Notes under the pieces: generated by a model
What the model was told of the DNA's origin: nothing
Database searches by the model: none
The model's input: only the letters and a program-made list of their open reading frames with translations
Source of the DNA: Mesorhizobium sp.
Lineage (GTDB): Bacteria; Pseudomonadota; Alphaproteobacteria; Rhizobiales; Rhizobiaceae
Reading direction: 5' to 3'
DNA length: 64,000 nucleotides
Assembly (NCBI RefSeq): GCF_004962245.1
Contig: NZ_SUHQ01000011.1
Span: 125,103-189,102, forward strand
Part shown: positions 46,422-59,228 of the stretch, piece by piece
Position numbering within the stretch: the stretch's first letter is position 1
How the letters are laid out: each line of letters begins with the position of its first letter
Program-made: the position numbers and the translations under genes

Positions 46422-47371
46422 GCTTTCTGGTCCCGCTTTGTTGATTTGGTTTGGGCTGATTTAGGTTGGGCGGATTTGGGCCCGGGCATCCTGCGCGCCC
46501 CGTTTTCTTCGGGGCCGGCACTGTCGAGGGTCACGGCATTGGCATGCCGCACGTCCTCAAGCCTCTCGATGCGTTCGCGAGCGGCATCGCCCAGCGAGGA
46601 GACGATCTGGGCGACCAGCGCCTCCATCTGCGCGATCGCCGGCGCCAGCGTGTCATAGGGGGAGGCGACTTCCAGCGGGCTGACGATGGTGACCTCGGCG
46701 AGATCGGCAATCGGCGACAGCCATTGATCTGTGAACAGCACGATGCGCACGTCGCGCGCCGCCGCCTGCCTGGTGTAGTCGATGACGTCGAACTGGTAGC
46801 GGCGATAATCGAAAACGACCAACACGTCACGGCGGCCGAGATCGGCCAGCGTGTCGAAGGCCTGTGCCGACAGCGTGCCAAGATCGCGGACGCCCGGCCT
46901 GAACTGCAGCATGTAGCCGGCGAACATGCTGGCGATATGGCGGCTGAAACGACCGCCGAGCATAACCACCTCGCCCTTGGTCTCCATCAGCAAACGTGCC
47001 GCGCGCTCGTAGCTCTGTAACGGTGTCAGGCTGACGGATTTCTCGAGCGCGGCACCGACGGAGCCGAGATAGGCGAGGATGGCGCTGTCTTCAGCGCCTG
47101 TCGGCCGCTTGGCTTCCATCATCAGCAGGGGTGAATGCAGCCTGGCCTCGACCTCCGCCAGAAGCTTGGCCTGAAAATCCGGAAAGCCTTCATAGCCGAG
47201 CTTGACCACCAGCCTGACCACGGTTGGGTCGCTGACGCCGGCGCGCCGGGCGAGTGACGAAGCAGTGCCAAGGCCGGAGGTCGGATAGTCGGTCAAAAGC
47301 AGCCGGACGATCTTTTCCTCCGACGGCGTCAGCGCAAGATCCCCGCGCATCAGAACGTCGCGTATGGTCAT
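46418..47371 (-). CDS. MurR/RpiR-family transcriptional regulator
   Basis: A 317-residue regulator: N-terminal HTH-6 domain (LTPSEEKIVRLLLTDYPTSGLGTASSLARRAGVSDPTVVRLVVKLGYEGFPDFQ) and a SIS domain near residues 120-260 (GEVVMLGGRFSRHIASMFAGYM, RDVLVVFDYRRYQFDVIDYTRQA). The C-terminus ends in a basic tail with five-residue repeats (KSAQP/KSAQT/KSTKR) encoded by three 15-bp units at 46443-46487. GGGGAGG precedes the ATG. It is the first gene of its operon and divergent from the FAD oxidoreductase operon, so it probably controls both. Confidence 0.92.
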   Translation of the reverse strand: MTIRDVLMRGDLALTPSEEKIVRLLLTDYPTSGLGTASSLARRAGVSDPTVVRLVVKLGYEGFPDFQAKLLAEVEARLHSPLLMMEAKRPTGAEDSAILAYLGSVGAALEKSVSLTPLQSYERAARLLMETKGEVVMLGGRFSRHIASMFAGYMLQFRPGVRDLGTLSAQAFDTLADLGRRDVLVVFDYRRYQFDVIDYTRQAAARDVRIVLFTDQWLSPIADLAEVTIVSPLEVASPYDTLAPAIAQMEALVAQIVSSLGDAARERIERLEDVRHANAVTLDSAGPEENGARRMPGPKSAQPKSAQTKSTKRDQKA

Positions 47372-47410
47372 TGGCCTCCCCGAATTCGGTGTTCTCTCGT
47401 TTTGTCGAGT

Positions 47411-47480
47411 TTATTACAGAGATTTTAATTTCGGTCAACAATGAAGAGATGTTGACATAACCGGACAACTGGTCTTAGCT
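47411..47480. promoter_or_regulatory. Divergent promoters between the RpiR gene and the FAD oxidoreductase
   Basis: Plus strand: TTGACA (47452-47457), 17-bp spacer, TTAGCT (47475-47480), giving a leader of about 30 nt to the ATG at 47517. Minus strand: TTGACC (47438-47433), 16-bp spacer, TAATAA (47416-47411), leading to the regulator start at 47371. The two -35 boxes are 13 bp apart in an A+T-rich stretch, so one bound RpiR protein could affect both. Confidence 0.55.
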
Positions 47481-47516
47481 TTGTCGGAAAGCAGCCAGAG
47501 ACTGTGGGGAACAGCC

Positions 47517-48683
47517 ATGCGGACAGGAAGCGACGTCATCGTCGTCGGTGCGGGAATTGTTGGATCGAGCGTCGCCTATCATCTGGCTGCGGCCGGGGTG
47601 AATGTGACGCTTGTCGAGCAGACGCATCCCGCCGGCGGACCGTCCGGCAAGTCTTCAGCCCTGCTGCACGCCTTCTACCTGATGCCGGAACTTTCGCAGC
47701 TCGCCATCCGTGGCCGCGAGATTCTGATTTCCTTGCCGGAGATTTCAGGCGAGGGTCCCTTCGTCACCGAAATCGGCATGATGTGGGTCTGCGGCAACGA
47801 CAATGAGGCGAGCTGGAAGGCCGCCGCCGAACGGATTCGCGGCGAGGGCGCATTAATCGAGACGTTGTCGCCGCAAGCCTTCGCCGACGCCGCGCCCGGC
47901 TTTGCGCTGGACAATGTCGCGCTGGCGCTATGGGAGCCCGAATACGGCTATGCCGATGCCTTCGGCGCGACCAACGCAATTGCCCGCGCCGCCAAGGCAC
48001 GCGGTGCCAGGATCAAGCAGAACACCCTCGTCGAACGGCTTGTGAAGGAGGATGACCGCATCGGCGGTGTCGTGCTCGCCGACGGAACGGCGATGAAGGC
48101 CGATGCGGTTGTGCTTGCCGCCGGGCCATGGACGCGCCGCCTGCTGACGACGGTTGGCCTCGACCTGCCGCTGCATGTCGAGCGCCATCCGATGGCCGTC
48201 CTCGACGCCGCCGGCAAGGCGCGGCAAGTCATGCCCTTCGCCTGGTGCGACGACATTTCCTGCAACTATGCGCGGCCCGATAATGACGGCGTCATCCTGG
48301 CCGGCACCTGGGCCGGCGGCGGCACTGGCGTGCGCCACGAACAGGCTGGCCGCCCTCGTTTCGTAGACAATCCCGACGACTACATGGAAGGCGTCGAGGA
48401 AGCGGAATCGGTGAAGATCCTGGAAACCTTCGCGACGCGCGTGCCGGCGATGGCCGATCTCGGCATCCGCCCCGGCTATGCCGGGCTCTACGACATGAGC
48501 CCCGACGACCTGCCGGTTATCGGCGCCATGCCTGGCGTCGATGGGCTGTTCGTTGCGGCCGGCTCCTCCGGCCATGGTTTCAAGACCGGCCCAGCGGTCG
48601 GCGAAGCGGTGGCCAGACTGGTCACCGAAGGCGCCCAGCCGATCCTGGTGCCGTTTTCGCCCAGCCGCTTCAAGGCCGCGTGA
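47517..48683 (+). CDS. FAD-dependent amine/amino-acid oxidoreductase (DAO family)
   Basis: A 388-residue flavoprotein. The dinucleotide-binding motif VIVVGAGIVGSSVAYHLAAAGVNVTLVE lies at residues 8-35, the FAD-linked segment VVLAAGPWTRRLL near 198-210, and GLYDMSPDDLPVIGAMPGVDGLFVAAGSSGHGFKTGPAVGE near 329-369. This is the family of sarcosine oxidase, glycine oxidase, D-amino-acid dehydrogenase and PuuB. The ATG at 47517 with GGGGAA upstream is preferred over an in-frame TTG at 47481. It is the first gene of the uptake operon. Confidence 0.88.
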   Translation: MRTGSDVIVVGAGIVGSSVAYHLAAAGVNVTLVEQTHPAGGPSGKSSALLHAFYLMPELSQLAIRGREILISLPEISGEGPFVTEIGMMWVCGNDNEASWKAAAERIRGEGALIETLSPQAFADAAPGFALDNVALALWEPEYGYADAFGATNAIARAAKARGARIKQNTLVERLVKEDDRIGGVVLADGTAMKADAVVLAAGPWTRRLLTTVGLDLPLHVERHPMAVLDAAGKARQVMPFAWCDDISCNYARPDNDGVILAGTWAGGGTGVRHEQAGRPRFVDNPDDYMEGVEEAESVKILETFATRVPAMADLGIRPGYAGLYDMSPDDLPVIGAMPGVDGLFVAAGSSGHGFKTGPAVGEAVARLVTEGAQPILVPFSPSRFKAA

Positions 48684-50539
48684 TGGCGTCGGTGGCGATG
48701 GGCGAGGGAAGGGTGCGGTCGTTCATGCCGGCCGCGTTCCGCAACGCCAGCGCCGATGCGTTTTGCATGGTGGCGGTGCTGCTGCTGGGGGCGCTCATTG
48801 TCTTCTTTTTCGGTGGTGCCGCCATGCAGCGTGTCGTCACCTATGCGGCGATCATGCTGACGGCGGTGCTGGGGCTGCAGATATTCTCCGGCAACAGCGG
48901 CATCGTCTCCTTCGGCCACGCCGCCTTTGTCGGCCTCGGCGCCTATGCCACCGGCATCCTGACCATGCCGGCGGCGCTGCAGCGCACAGCGTTGCGCGAC
49001 CTGCCGCAGTTCCTCGCTGGTTATGAACTCTCCTTCTTTGCTGCACTCGCCGTCGTGCTTGTCCTTGCGATCGTCATCGGCTTTCTGACCGGCACGCCTC
49101 TGCTCAGGCTGTCCGGGTCGAGCGCGTCGATCGCCACGCTCGCCATGCTGATCATTGTCTACACGCTCCTCGTCGCCGGGCGCGAGATCACCCGCGGCAG
49201 TCAGCCTTTCTACGGCGTGCCGCGCGAGGTCGGGCTGTGGACTGCTATCGGCGTCGCTTCGGTGGCGCTGGTGGCGGCAAGGCTTTTCCGGGAAACCGCC
49301 TTTGGCCTTGCCACTCGCGCCGCCGCCAATGACGAGCGCGGTGCCGCCGCCGTCGGCGTCGACCAACGCACCTCGCGCCTGGCCGCCTGGGTGGTGGGCA
49401 CGGTCGCCGCCATGGCCGCCGGCGCCATGATGGCGCAGTTCCTCGGCGCCTTTTCGCCGCGCGACTTCTATTTCGACCTCGGCTTCACCTTGCTCGCCAT
49501 GCTCATCGTCGGCGGCATGAGCTCCTCGCTCGGCGCCTTTGCCGGCGTCGTCGTCACCATCGTCGTGATCGAGGTGGTACGTCGCTTCGAAGGCGGCGGC
49601 GAGGTGTTCGGCCTGCATCTGCCAGTGCTGTTCGGCCTGACCCAGGGCGTGCTTGCCATCGCCATGATCCTTGTCATCTGGCGGCGGCCGACCGGCCTGT
49701 TCGGCGAGCGCGAGCTGAACCTTTTGCGCCGGCCCGGCCGTCAGGCCGCGACGGTCCCGGCCGCGCCGCTGCTGCATGCCGAGCGCGACCGGCTGGCGGC
49801 CGACCATCTGTCGCGGCGCTATGCAGGCGTCGTCGCCGTCGACGACGTCACGCTGAGCTTCGATACCGACAGCATCACCGGCATCATCGGTCCGAACGGC
49901 GCCGGCAAGACGACGCTGCTCAACATGCTCGCGGGCGACGTCGAGCCGAGCGCCGGCAGCGTGTCGATCGGCGGCTCTGTCAGACAGGCCTCGGCCTTCC
50001 GCTTTGCCCGCTCGGGCATTGCCCGCACCTTCCAGAACATCCGCGTCTTCCCGCAAATGACCGTGCTGGAGAATGTCGTGGTCGCCGCCCGTTCGGTCGA
50101 GCCCGATCTTGCCGCTGCCGAGGCGGCGGCCATGCGCGAGCTTTCGCGCATGGGCCTGGAGAGATTTGCCGATCAGCCCGCCGCCAGGCTCGCCTATGGC
50201 CAGCGCCGCCGGCTTGAGGTGGCGCGGGCGCTGGCGTTGAAACCGCGCTTCCTGTTGCTCGACGAGCCCGCCGCCGGCATGAACGCGGTCGAGACCGCAG
50301 AGCTGGTTTCCATCCTCTCGGCCGTCCGCACCGAGCGGCGCATCGGCGTCGTCCTGATCGAGCACGACATGCGGCTGGTGATGAACCTGTGCGAACGCAT
50401 CGTCGTCATCGACCATGGCCGTGTGATCGCCGACGGCACGCCGGCCGAGGTGCAGAAGAATCCTGCCGTCATCGCCGCCTATCTCGGCAGCCGCACCGCC
50501 CGCGCCAAGACCGCCAACGAAACGCCTGCAACCGCATGA
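48680..50539 (+). CDS. Fused branched-chain amino-acid-type ABC permease and ATPase (LivM-LivG)
   Basis: A 619-residue fusion. Residues 1-340 are a LivM-type permease with about ten membrane segments and SGNSGIVSFGHAAFVGLGAYATG near residue 70. Residues 370-610 are a LivG-type ATPase with Walker [21 protein letters not shown] near 400, signature LAYGQRRRLEVARALAL near 508, and Walker B FLLLDEPAAGMN. LivM and LivG are more often separate proteins. The GTG at 48680 overlaps the upstream stop (GTGA); an ATG at 48683 is also possible. Confidence 0.92.
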   Translation: MMASVAMGEGRVRSFMPAAFRNASADAFCMVAVLLLGALIVFFFGGAAMQRVVTYAAIMLTAVLGLQIFSGNSGIVSFGHAAFVGLGAYATGILTMPAALQRTALRDLPQFLAGYELSFFAALAVVLVLAIVIGFLTGTPLLRLSGSSASIATLAMLIIVYTLLVAGREITRGSQPFYGVPREVGLWTAIGVASVALVAARLFRETAFGLATRAAANDERGAAAVGVDQRTSRLAAWVVGTVAAMAAGAMMAQFLGAFSPRDFYFDLGFTLLAMLIVGGMSSSLGAFAGVVVTIVVIEVVRRFEGGGEVFGLHLPVLFGLTQGVLAIAMILVIWRRPTGLFGERELNLLRRPGRQAATVPAAPLLHAERDRLAADHLSRRYAGVVAVDDVTLSFDTDSITGIIGPNGAGKTTLLNMLAGDVEPSAGSVSIGGSVRQASAFRFARSGIARTFQNIRVFPQMTVLENVVVAARSVEPDLAAAEAAAMRELSRMGLERFADQPAARLAYGQRRRLEVARALALKPRFLLLDEPAAGMNAVETAELVSILSAVRTERRIGVVLIEHDMRLVMNLCERIVVIDHGRVIADGTPAEVQKNPAVIAAYLGSRTARAKTANETPATA

Positions 50540-50580
50540 ACCGCATAGCCAACGATAACAAATCCAGAAGGAGAACCGAC

Positions 50581-51753
50581 ATGCCAAAGCTTTATCGTCT
50601 TCACCGCGCCGCCCTTTATGCGGCGGTCTTCGGCACGGCCGTCGCCGTGGTTTCGACGGTTTCCGCCGAGGAGATCGTCATCGGCGCCGCGACCGCGCAG
50701 ACCGGCGGCCTTGCTCCCTACGACCAGCCGGCACTCGCCGGCTTGCGCATGGCGCTGGACGAACTCAACGCCAAGGGTGGGCTCGGCGGCAAATATACCG
50801 CCAAGCTGATCATCAAGGACACGCGCTCCGATACGGCGCAGACCGCCACCGTCGCCCAGGAACTGATCGACGCCGGCGCCAAGATCATGATTACGCCTTG
50901 CGACGCCGATCCCTCGATCTCGGCCGGCCAGCTCACCCAGCCGCTCGGCATTCCGACATTGACGCTTTGCGGCTCCGCCCCGGTGCTTACCGCCGCGGTC
51001 GGCGACGTCATGTTCGGCACCTATCCGGCCGACAATGTGCAGGCGACGGCGGTCGCCGACTTCGCTATCGCCGAAGGCAAGAAGAAGGTCTATCTCTTGA
51101 CCTCGCCGGACTCCACCTACACCGCCAACCTGCCCGAATATTTCGGCACGGTGTTCGAGAAGAAGGGCGGCGCCATTGCCGGCCGCGGCACCTACACCAT
51201 GGGCCAGCCTGACTTTTCCGCCGAGATCACCAACATCAAGAACCTCGCCGAGCAGCCGGACCTGATCATGACGGCGGCCTATGAGCCCGATTTCCCGGCC
51301 TTCATCCAGCAATTGCGTGGTGCCGGCGTCACCATTCCGGTCTATGGCGCCGATGCCATTGGCACGCCGACCATCAAGGGGTTGGGCAAGCTGGTCGACG
51401 GCGTCGTCTATACGGCGGCCGGCTATGCCGAGCCGGGCAGCAAGCTGGAGGCCTTCGACGCCGCCTTCACCAAATATGCCGGCCACGCGCCGGAATCGAC
51501 CTATGAGGTGAACGGCTACGAGATCGGGCTGATCCTCGATCATGCGGTCAAGACGGCCGGCTCCGACGATCCGAAGGCGATCCGCGACGCGATCGCCGGC
51601 ATCAAGGACTTCGAAGGCATCGCCGGCAAGATCACCTATGCCGGTACCGACCGCATGCCGCTGAGGCCCGTGGCGCTCATGCGTTATGAAGGCGGCGAGA
51701 GCAAGCATATCCAGACCATGATCCCCGCCGCCGCCGACGTGCCGGCGCCGTGA
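50581..51753 (+). CDS. Branched-chain amino-acid-type ABC transporter substrate-binding protein
   Basis: A 390-residue periplasmic LivJ-type (Peripla_BP_6) protein with a signal peptide ending near VVSTVSAEEIVIG. The family pattern is IVIGAATAQTGGLAPYDQPALAGLRMALDELNAKGG and ISAGQLTQPLGIPTLTLCG. AGGAG precedes the ATG. The family binds aliphatic amino acids, amides, aromatic compounds and others, so the operon context (FAD oxidoreductase, ligase, hydrolases) is the only clue to the ligand. Confidence 0.92.
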   Translation: MPKLYRLHRAALYAAVFGTAVAVVSTVSAEEIVIGAATAQTGGLAPYDQPALAGLRMALDELNAKGGLGGKYTAKLIIKDTRSDTAQTATVAQELIDAGAKIMITPCDADPSISAGQLTQPLGIPTLTLCGSAPVLTAAVGDVMFGTYPADNVQATAVADFAIAEGKKKVYLLTSPDSTYTANLPEYFGTVFEKKGGAIAGRGTYTMGQPDFSAEITNIKNLAEQPDLIMTAAYEPDFPAFIQQLRGAGVTIPVYGADAIGTPTIKGLGKLVDGVVYTAAGYAEPGSKLEAFDAAFTKYAGHAPESTYEVNGYEIGLILDHAVKTAGSDDPKAIRDAIAGIKDFEGIAGKITYAGTDRMPLRPVALMRYEGGESKHIQTMIPAAADVPAP

Positions 51754-51754
51754 C

Positions 51755-52462
<708 letters not shown>

Positions 52463-52465
52463 GCC

Positions 52466-53347
52466 ATGATCGCGCAGCAGATCATCAATGCGGTGAGCCT
52501 CGGCGGCGTCTATGCGTTGCTGGCCCTGGGGCTGGCGATCGTCTTTTCCATCGTCGGCCTGATCAACTTCGCCCATGGCGAGCTGATGACGCTGTCGGGC
52601 TATGCCTTGCTTGCCGCGCTGGTTTTCGGTTTGCCGTTCCCGGCGGCGGTGCTGGTCGCCGTGTCCTGCGGCGCGCTCGCAGCGGTTGCCATGGAGCGCG
52701 TTGCCTTCCGGCCGATGCGCGGCGCCAGCGTCACCAGCCTGCTTCTGACCAGCTTCGCCGTTTCCAGCCTGCTGAAGGTCGTCTTCCAGAACGGCATCTC
52801 GGCCCGGCCGCAGGCTGTCGCCATGCCCGACTGGATGACCGGCGCCTTCTCCTTTGGCGACTTCACCATCGGTGTGGGCCCGAGCATCTCCATCGTCGTC
52901 TCGGCACTGGCCTTGATTGCGCTGGAACTCTTCCTGCGCCGCTCGGTGACCGGCACGGCGATGCGCGCCGCCGCCGAGGATTTCAACGTCGTCCGGCTGA
53001 TGGGCATCCCGGCCAGCCGCATCATCGCCACCGCCTTCCTGCTTTCCGGACTGCTGGCCGGACTGGCGGCGATGCTGTGGGTGGCGCAGCGCGCCTCCGT
53101 CGACCCGCTGATGGGTTTCACGCCCGTGCTGAAGGCCTTCATCGCCGCCGTCGTCGGCGGGTTGGGCAGCCTGCCCGGCGCGGTGGCCGGCGGGTTCCTG
53201 CTCGGCATCATCGAAGTGCTGCTGCAGGCGACACTGCCGGCGGCGGTAGCTCCCTATCGCGACGCCATCGTGCTGTCGGGCGTCATCGCCGTGCTGCTGG
53301 TGCGGCCGCAAGGCCTGATCCCGGCCGTTCGCGTGCAGAGAAGTTGA
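52466..53347 (+). CDS. Branched-chain amino-acid-type ABC permease (LivH-like)
   Basis: A 293-residue permease with about eight membrane segments and the LivH marks NAVSLGGVYALLALGLAIVFSIVGLINFAHGELMTLSGY (residues 8-47) and GLAAMLWVAQRASVDPLMGFTPVLKAFIAAVVGGLGSLPGAV. It starts 3 bp after livF and completes the transporter: fused LivM-LivG, binding protein, LivF and LivH. Confidence 0.94.
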   Translation: MIAQQIINAVSLGGVYALLALGLAIVFSIVGLINFAHGELMTLSGYALLAALVFGLPFPAAVLVAVSCGALAAVAMERVAFRPMRGASVTSLLLTSFAVSSLLKVVFQNGISARPQAVAMPDWMTGAFSFGDFTIGVGPSISIVVSALALIALELFLRRSVTGTAMRAAAEDFNVVRLMGIPASRIIATAFLLSGLLAGLAAMLWVAQRASVDPLMGFTPVLKAFIAAVVGGLGSLPGAVAGGFLLGIIEVLLQATLPAAVAPYRDAIVLSGVIAVLLVRPQGLIPAVRVQRS

Positions 53348-53351
53348 CCCC

Positions 53352-53981
53352 GTGTACAGCAAGCCCGAATTTGCGCCGCTGTCACTGGGCGAGGTGTTCG
53401 GCCTGATCGAGGCGGCAGCCTTCGCCACGGTGGTGACGAATGGACCGCAAGGGCTCGTTGCCTCGCATCTGCCGTTCGTGCTCGACCGTGAGCGGGGAGC
53501 GAACGGCACCCTGGTGTCGCATCTTGCCAGGCAGAACCCGCACAGCGCCTTGATCGCCGAGGGCAGGGAGACGATCGCAATTTTCCGCGGCCCGCATGGC
53601 TATATCTCGCCGTCATGGTATCCGCGCAACCCGGTGCGCGATAGCGCGCCAACCTGGAACTTCGCCGTCGTGCATTGCCATGGCCGGCCACTTCAGCTCG
53701 ACGATCACGCCACCGCCCGCCATCTCTTGCAGCTCGTCGACATGCTGGAAAAGGACCGCGACGACCGCTGGCGCATGCGCGAGCTCGGGCCGGGCGGCAT
53801 GGAGCGGCGGATCCCGCACATCCTTGGCTTCGACCTGCCGGTCGCGCGGCTCGAGGCCAAGTTCAAGATGGGGCAAGACGAGCGGCTCTACGACACCAAT
53901 GCCGCGATCGGCGCGCTGGAAGAGAGCGACCCGGCGTTGGTGGCGATGATGAAGGCGCACAACGCGCATCGCAAGGACTGA
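53352..53981 (+). CDS. PaiB-type FMN-binding protein
   Basis: A 209-residue FMN-binding split-barrel protein of the PaiB family: FATVVTNGPQGLVASHLPFVLDRE near residues 24-47, GTLVSHLARQNPH near 52, AIFRGPHGYISPSWYP near 75-90, and PTWNFAVVHCHGRPL near 100. The GTG start lies 4 bp after livH. PaiB is annotated as a transcriptional regulator, but the fold suggests flavin or haem binding. Its place at the end of an amine or amino-acid uptake operon is notable. Confidence 0.87.
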   Translation: MYSKPEFAPLSLGEVFGLIEAAAFATVVTNGPQGLVASHLPFVLDRERGANGTLVSHLARQNPHSALIAEGRETIAIFRGPHGYISPSWYPRNPVRDSAPTWNFAVVHCHGRPLQLDDHATARHLLQLVDMLEKDRDDRWRMRELGPGGMERRIPHILGFDLPVARLEAKFKMGQDERLYDTNAAIGALEESDPALVAMMKAHNAHRKD

Positions 53982-54009
53982 CCGTCGCAGGAATGCGGGC
54001 AAGGACAAA

Positions 54010-55074
54010 ATGATCCCCAATCTCAACATCGTTCCCTTCGTCAGCGTCGACCACATGATGAAGCTGGTGCTGGCGATCGGCGTCGAGCGTTTCCTCACCG
54101 AGCTTGCCTTCTACATCGAGGACGATTTCCGTCGCTGGCAAGCCTTCGACAAGTCGCCGCGCGTCGCCTCGCACAGCGCCGAGGGCGTCATCGAGCTGAT
54201 GCCGACCAGCGACGGCGAAGTCTATGGCTTCAAATATGTCAACGGCCACCCGAAGAACATGCGCGAAGGCCGCCAGACGGTGACCGCCTTCGGCATGCTG
54301 GCCGACGTCCACAATGGTTACCCGGTGCTGCTGTCGGAAATGACGATCCTGACCGCGCTGCGCACCGCGGCGATGTCGGCGCTGGCGGCCAAGCACCTGG
54401 CGCCGGTCGGCGCCGACTGCATGGCGCTGATCGGCAACGGCGCCCAGGCCGAATTCCAGGCGCTGGCCTTCAAGGCCTTGCTGGGCGTGCGCAAGTTGCG
54501 CTTCTACGACATCGACCGCTCGGCGACGGAAAAGTGCATCCGCAATCTCGCCGGCTTCGGCTTCGACATGGTCGCCTGCCGCTCCACCGAAGAAACCGTC
54601 GAGGGGGCTGAGATCATCACCACCGTCACCGCCGACAAGCAGTACGCCACCATCCTCACCGACAACATGGTCGGCTCGGGCGTCCACATCAACGCGGTCG
54701 GCGGCGACTGCCCCGGCAAGACCGAGCTGCATCGCGACATCCTGCTGCGCGCCGACATCTTCGTCGAATACCCGCCACAGACCCGCATCGAGGGCGAGAT
54801 CCAGCAGCTTGCCCCGGACCATGAGGTGACCGAGCTGTGGCAGGTCATCACCGGCGCCGTACAAGGCCGGCGCGACCCGGCCCAGATCACGCTGTTCGAT
54901 TCCGTCGGCTTCGCCATCGAGGATTTCTCGGCCCTGCGCTATATCAGAGACCAGTTGCGCTCGACCGGCCTCTATCAGGAGCTCGACATGCTGGCCGACC
55001 CCGACGAGCCGCGCGACCTGTTCGGCATGTTGCTCAGGGCGGCATCGATGACGACAGCGCAGGCGGCGTTGTAG
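54010..55074 (+). CDS. Ornithine cyclodeaminase family protein
   Basis: A 354-residue NAD-dependent OCD/mu-crystallin-type enzyme: SPRVASHSAEGVIELMPTSDGEVYGFKYVNGHPKN near residues 49-83, the Rossmann stretch MALIGNGAQAEFQALAFKALLGVRKLRFYDIDR near 137-169, and GSGVHINAVGGDCPGKTEL near 222-240. OCD proper makes proline from ornithine; relatives act on lysine and other diamino or imino acids. The length and the ING-type substrate loop fit true ornithine cyclodeaminase. It is 28 bp after the PaiB gene and probably the last gene of the operon. Confidence 0.88.
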   Translation: MIPNLNIVPFVSVDHMMKLVLAIGVERFLTELAFYIEDDFRRWQAFDKSPRVASHSAEGVIELMPTSDGEVYGFKYVNGHPKNMREGRQTVTAFGMLADVHNGYPVLLSEMTILTALRTAAMSALAAKHLAPVGADCMALIGNGAQAEFQALAFKALLGVRKLRFYDIDRSATEKCIRNLAGFGFDMVACRSTEETVEGAEIITTVTADKQYATILTDNMVGSGVHINAVGGDCPGKTELHRDILLRADIFVEYPPQTRIEGEIQQLAPDHEVTELWQVITGAVQGRRDPAQITLFDSVGFAIEDFSALRYIRDQLRSTGLYQELDMLADPDEPRDLFGMLLRAASMTTAQAAL

Positions 55075-55135
55075 CGCCATCGGGCAGCATTCCCCGGTGG
55101 CAGGGGTGACAGCGGCGGATAAGTATCGTATATTG

Positions 55136-55155
55136 ACATAAATATGTCTTTATGT
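55136..55155. promoter_or_regulatory. 20-bp palindrome upstream of metH, candidate SAM/SAH-responsive operator
   Basis: ACATAAA (55136-55142) and TTTATGT (55149-55155) are perfect 7-bp inverted arms around TATGTC, in an A+T-rich patch 34 bp before the metH ATG. TTGACA (55133-55138) overlaps the left arm, so it could be the promoter -35 box. The pattern resembles sites of ArsR-type SahR/SamR regulators of methionine genes; this match is from memory. Confidence 0.55.
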
Positions 55156-55189
55156 GACCTAAGCGCGACTGTCGCCTTAAGGATGAAAA

Positions 55190-58999
<3,810 letters not shown>

Positions 59000-59228
59000 A
59001 ATCGCGCCGCGAGACTGATAGGGCGAGAAGCCGGCGTCTCAATGACAGCAGCCTTCCCCTGATTGCACGTTCCTTCTGCACAGACACGTGATTGGCACGT
59101 CCGCCCTGGCCTGCGGCGGCGGTGGAGCACCGGCCTCCGCCTCGGATTGACGCGCGACCCTTTAGCTGCAAAGTATATTAACGTTCTGTTTACCAAACAT
59201 TGGTCTCAGCAGGGACTTAGGGGGCAAG
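59000..59228. other. Non-coding gap after metH
   Basis: 229 bp between metH and the methyltransferase gene. The first part is G+C-rich without a clear terminator. The last 70 bp are A+T-richer (around TATATTAACG and TTTACCAAAC) and probably carry the next promoter. Confidence 0.5.

Noticed and set aside
48488..50587. A long minus-strand frame opposite the LivM-LivG gene
   Set aside because: Antisense to a clear transporter fusion; His/Asp/Arg-rich without conserved motifs.
55075..55189. A SAM- or cobalamin-riboswitch upstream of metH
   Set aside because: The leader is only about 115 bp and no B12-box or SAM-II/SAH-type pairing is apparent; the clear feature is a protein-type palindrome.
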